Below the pieces are notes generated by a model, which saw only the letters and a program-made list of their open reading frames with translations, ran no database searches and was not told the DNA's origin. Shown here in pieces: positions 4,897-5,483 of a stretch of 5,483 nt of DNA (the stretch's first letter is position 1; every line of letters starts with the position of its first letter). The stretch spans positions 1 to 5,483 of the forward strand of contig DATLAW010000039.1 in assembly GCA_035527255.1 (NCBI GenBank), read 5' to 3'. This DNA comes from Thermohalobaculum sp035527255. Its GTDB lineage: Bacteria > Pseudomonadota > Alphaproteobacteria > Rhodobacterales > Rhodobacteraceae. The position numbers and the translations under genes were made by a program.

Positions 4897-5483
4897 GTCG
4901 CGACTCGCTCCTTCTCGGACTGCTGGGCGAAGAACGATGTCTTCGGGAATTGCGGCGTCTGAACGGTGAAATCCTCACCACGCACCCGGTGCGGGTCGGA
5001 TCCGCGCACGAACAAGCCCTGATGCTTGGTCGGCACCGGGTTTGGCGAGCACGGCATCGCGTCGCCGGCCGAGTAGACGCAGATGAACAGGGTCCGTGGC
5101 CCATCCGACAGGTTCGGCGCCGAGCCATGTGCCACCCGCGTGTGCATCAGGCAAACCGAACCCGCCGGGCCAAAGCAGCTCACCGCCTCGCGCTTCATCT
5201 CGGCCTCGATCGCGGGTGCTACCGCTCCGGTGAACGCGCCGTCATGCCACAGCGAATGGATCGGTCCTTTATGCGAGCCGGTCTGAACCTCCAGCGGGCC
5301 GTTCTCTGGCGTCACTTCGTCGACCATCAGCAGCGCCGTGACCATGTCCGAGTTGGAATGCGGCGTGAACGGGAAATCCTGGTGCCATTTCACCTCGGTG
5401 GCGCTGCCCGGCAGTTTCGAGTTGATCTTGGTGTGGTGCAGCTTCACATCCGGGCCAATCAGGTCGGCGACCATGTCGGCCAT
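4893..5483 (-). CDS. Phytanoyl-CoA dioxygenase (PhyH) family protein, 5' partial
   Basis: This is the C-terminal 196 residues of an Fe(II)/2-oxoglutarate-dependent oxygenase of the PhyH family; the ATG at the window edge is probably internal and about 80-100 N-terminal residues are missing. The facial triad is visible: WHQDF (33-37) gives His34 and Asp36, and TRVAHGSAPN (115-124) gives His119. Arg130, 11 residues after that histidine, is the expected 2-oxoglutarate carboxylate ligand, the same spacing as in human PHYH as I recall it. ENGPLEVQTGSHKG (60-73) is the family's typical segment between the metal motifs. These enzymes hydroxylate small molecules, oxidising 2-oxoglutarate to succinate and CO2. 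The protein lacks the typical EctD ectoine-hydroxylase signature as far as I can judge, so the substrate is open. The gene overlaps the DUF1028 gene by 4 nt, which points to a shared function. Confidence 0.9.
   Translation of the reverse strand: MADMVADLIGPDVKLHHTKINSKLPGSATEVKWHQDFPFTPHSNSDMVTALLMVDEVTPENGPLEVQTGSHKGPIHSLWHDGAFTGAVAPAIEAEMKREAVSCFGPAGSVCLMHTRVAHGSAPNLSDGPRTLFICVYSAGDAMPCSPNPVPTKHQGLFVRGSDPHRVRGEDFTVQTPQFPKTSFFAQQSEKERVAT
4908..4913 (-). promoter_or_regulatory. Ribosome binding site for the DUF1028 gene
   Basis: AAGGAG on the minus strand lies 11 nt before the ATG at 4896, inside the 3' end of the dioxygenase gene. The spacing is a little long, but the match is strong and supports the overlapping start. 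Confidence 0.55.

Noticed and set aside
4893..5483. Dioxygenase as ectoine hydroxylase EctD
   Set aside because: The metal triad is shared by all PhyH-type enzymes, but I do not see the EctD-specific signature or any ect genes nearby.

Overview
This GC-rich window reads like an alphaproteobacterial chromosome, most likely a member of the Rhodobacterales (Roseobacter-type). The grounds are the protein families and their wording: an M20D hydrolase with a typical Rhodobacteraceae N-terminus, a DUF1028 protein and an acetylpolyamine amidohydrolase. The strong third-position GC bias also gives long antisense shadow frames. Taxonomy is inferred from sequence style, not from a search.

Layout: two plus-strand genes face four minus-strand genes across a convergent intergenic region. 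On the plus strand, positions 1-669 hold the C-terminal part of an ArgE/DapE-type M20 deacetylase whose start lies outside the window. After 28 nt comes a complete M20D amidohydrolase (hippurate hydrolase/N-acyl-amino-acid amidohydrolase type, 698-1870). On the minus strand, read from the right edge, are a partial phytanoyl-CoA dioxygenase-family (PhyH) protein (4893-5483), a DUF1028 putative Ntn-hydrolase (4222-4896) joined to it by an ATGA overlap, a LysR-type regulator (3206-4135), and an acetylpolyamine amidohydrolase of the class II HDAC-like AphA type (2144-3175).

The 273-nt convergent gap (1871-2143) has no credible gene but is rich in structure. It holds a 74-bp twin-hairpin element with terminal inverted repeats (1887-1960). 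It also holds four 11-bp tandem repeats (2066-2109) that form a canonical G-quadruplex motif on the minus strand, just past the amidohydrolase stop codon. A weak terminator-like hairpin (2124-2140) lies between the two.

Taken together, the enzymes suggest catabolism of N-acylated nitrogen compounds. Three belong to families that split acyl-amide bonds (ArgE-like, M20D, AphA-like), one is a putative amide hydrolase of unknown substrate (DUF1028), and one is an Fe(II)/2-oxoglutarate oxygenase (PhyH). A LysR regulator sits within the minus-strand gene run. The shared-pathway idea is inference from neighbourhood. I see no defence system, CRISPR array, tRNA, rRNA, transposase or integrase. The least-explained items are the DUF1028/PhyH pair and the two intergenic repeat structures.
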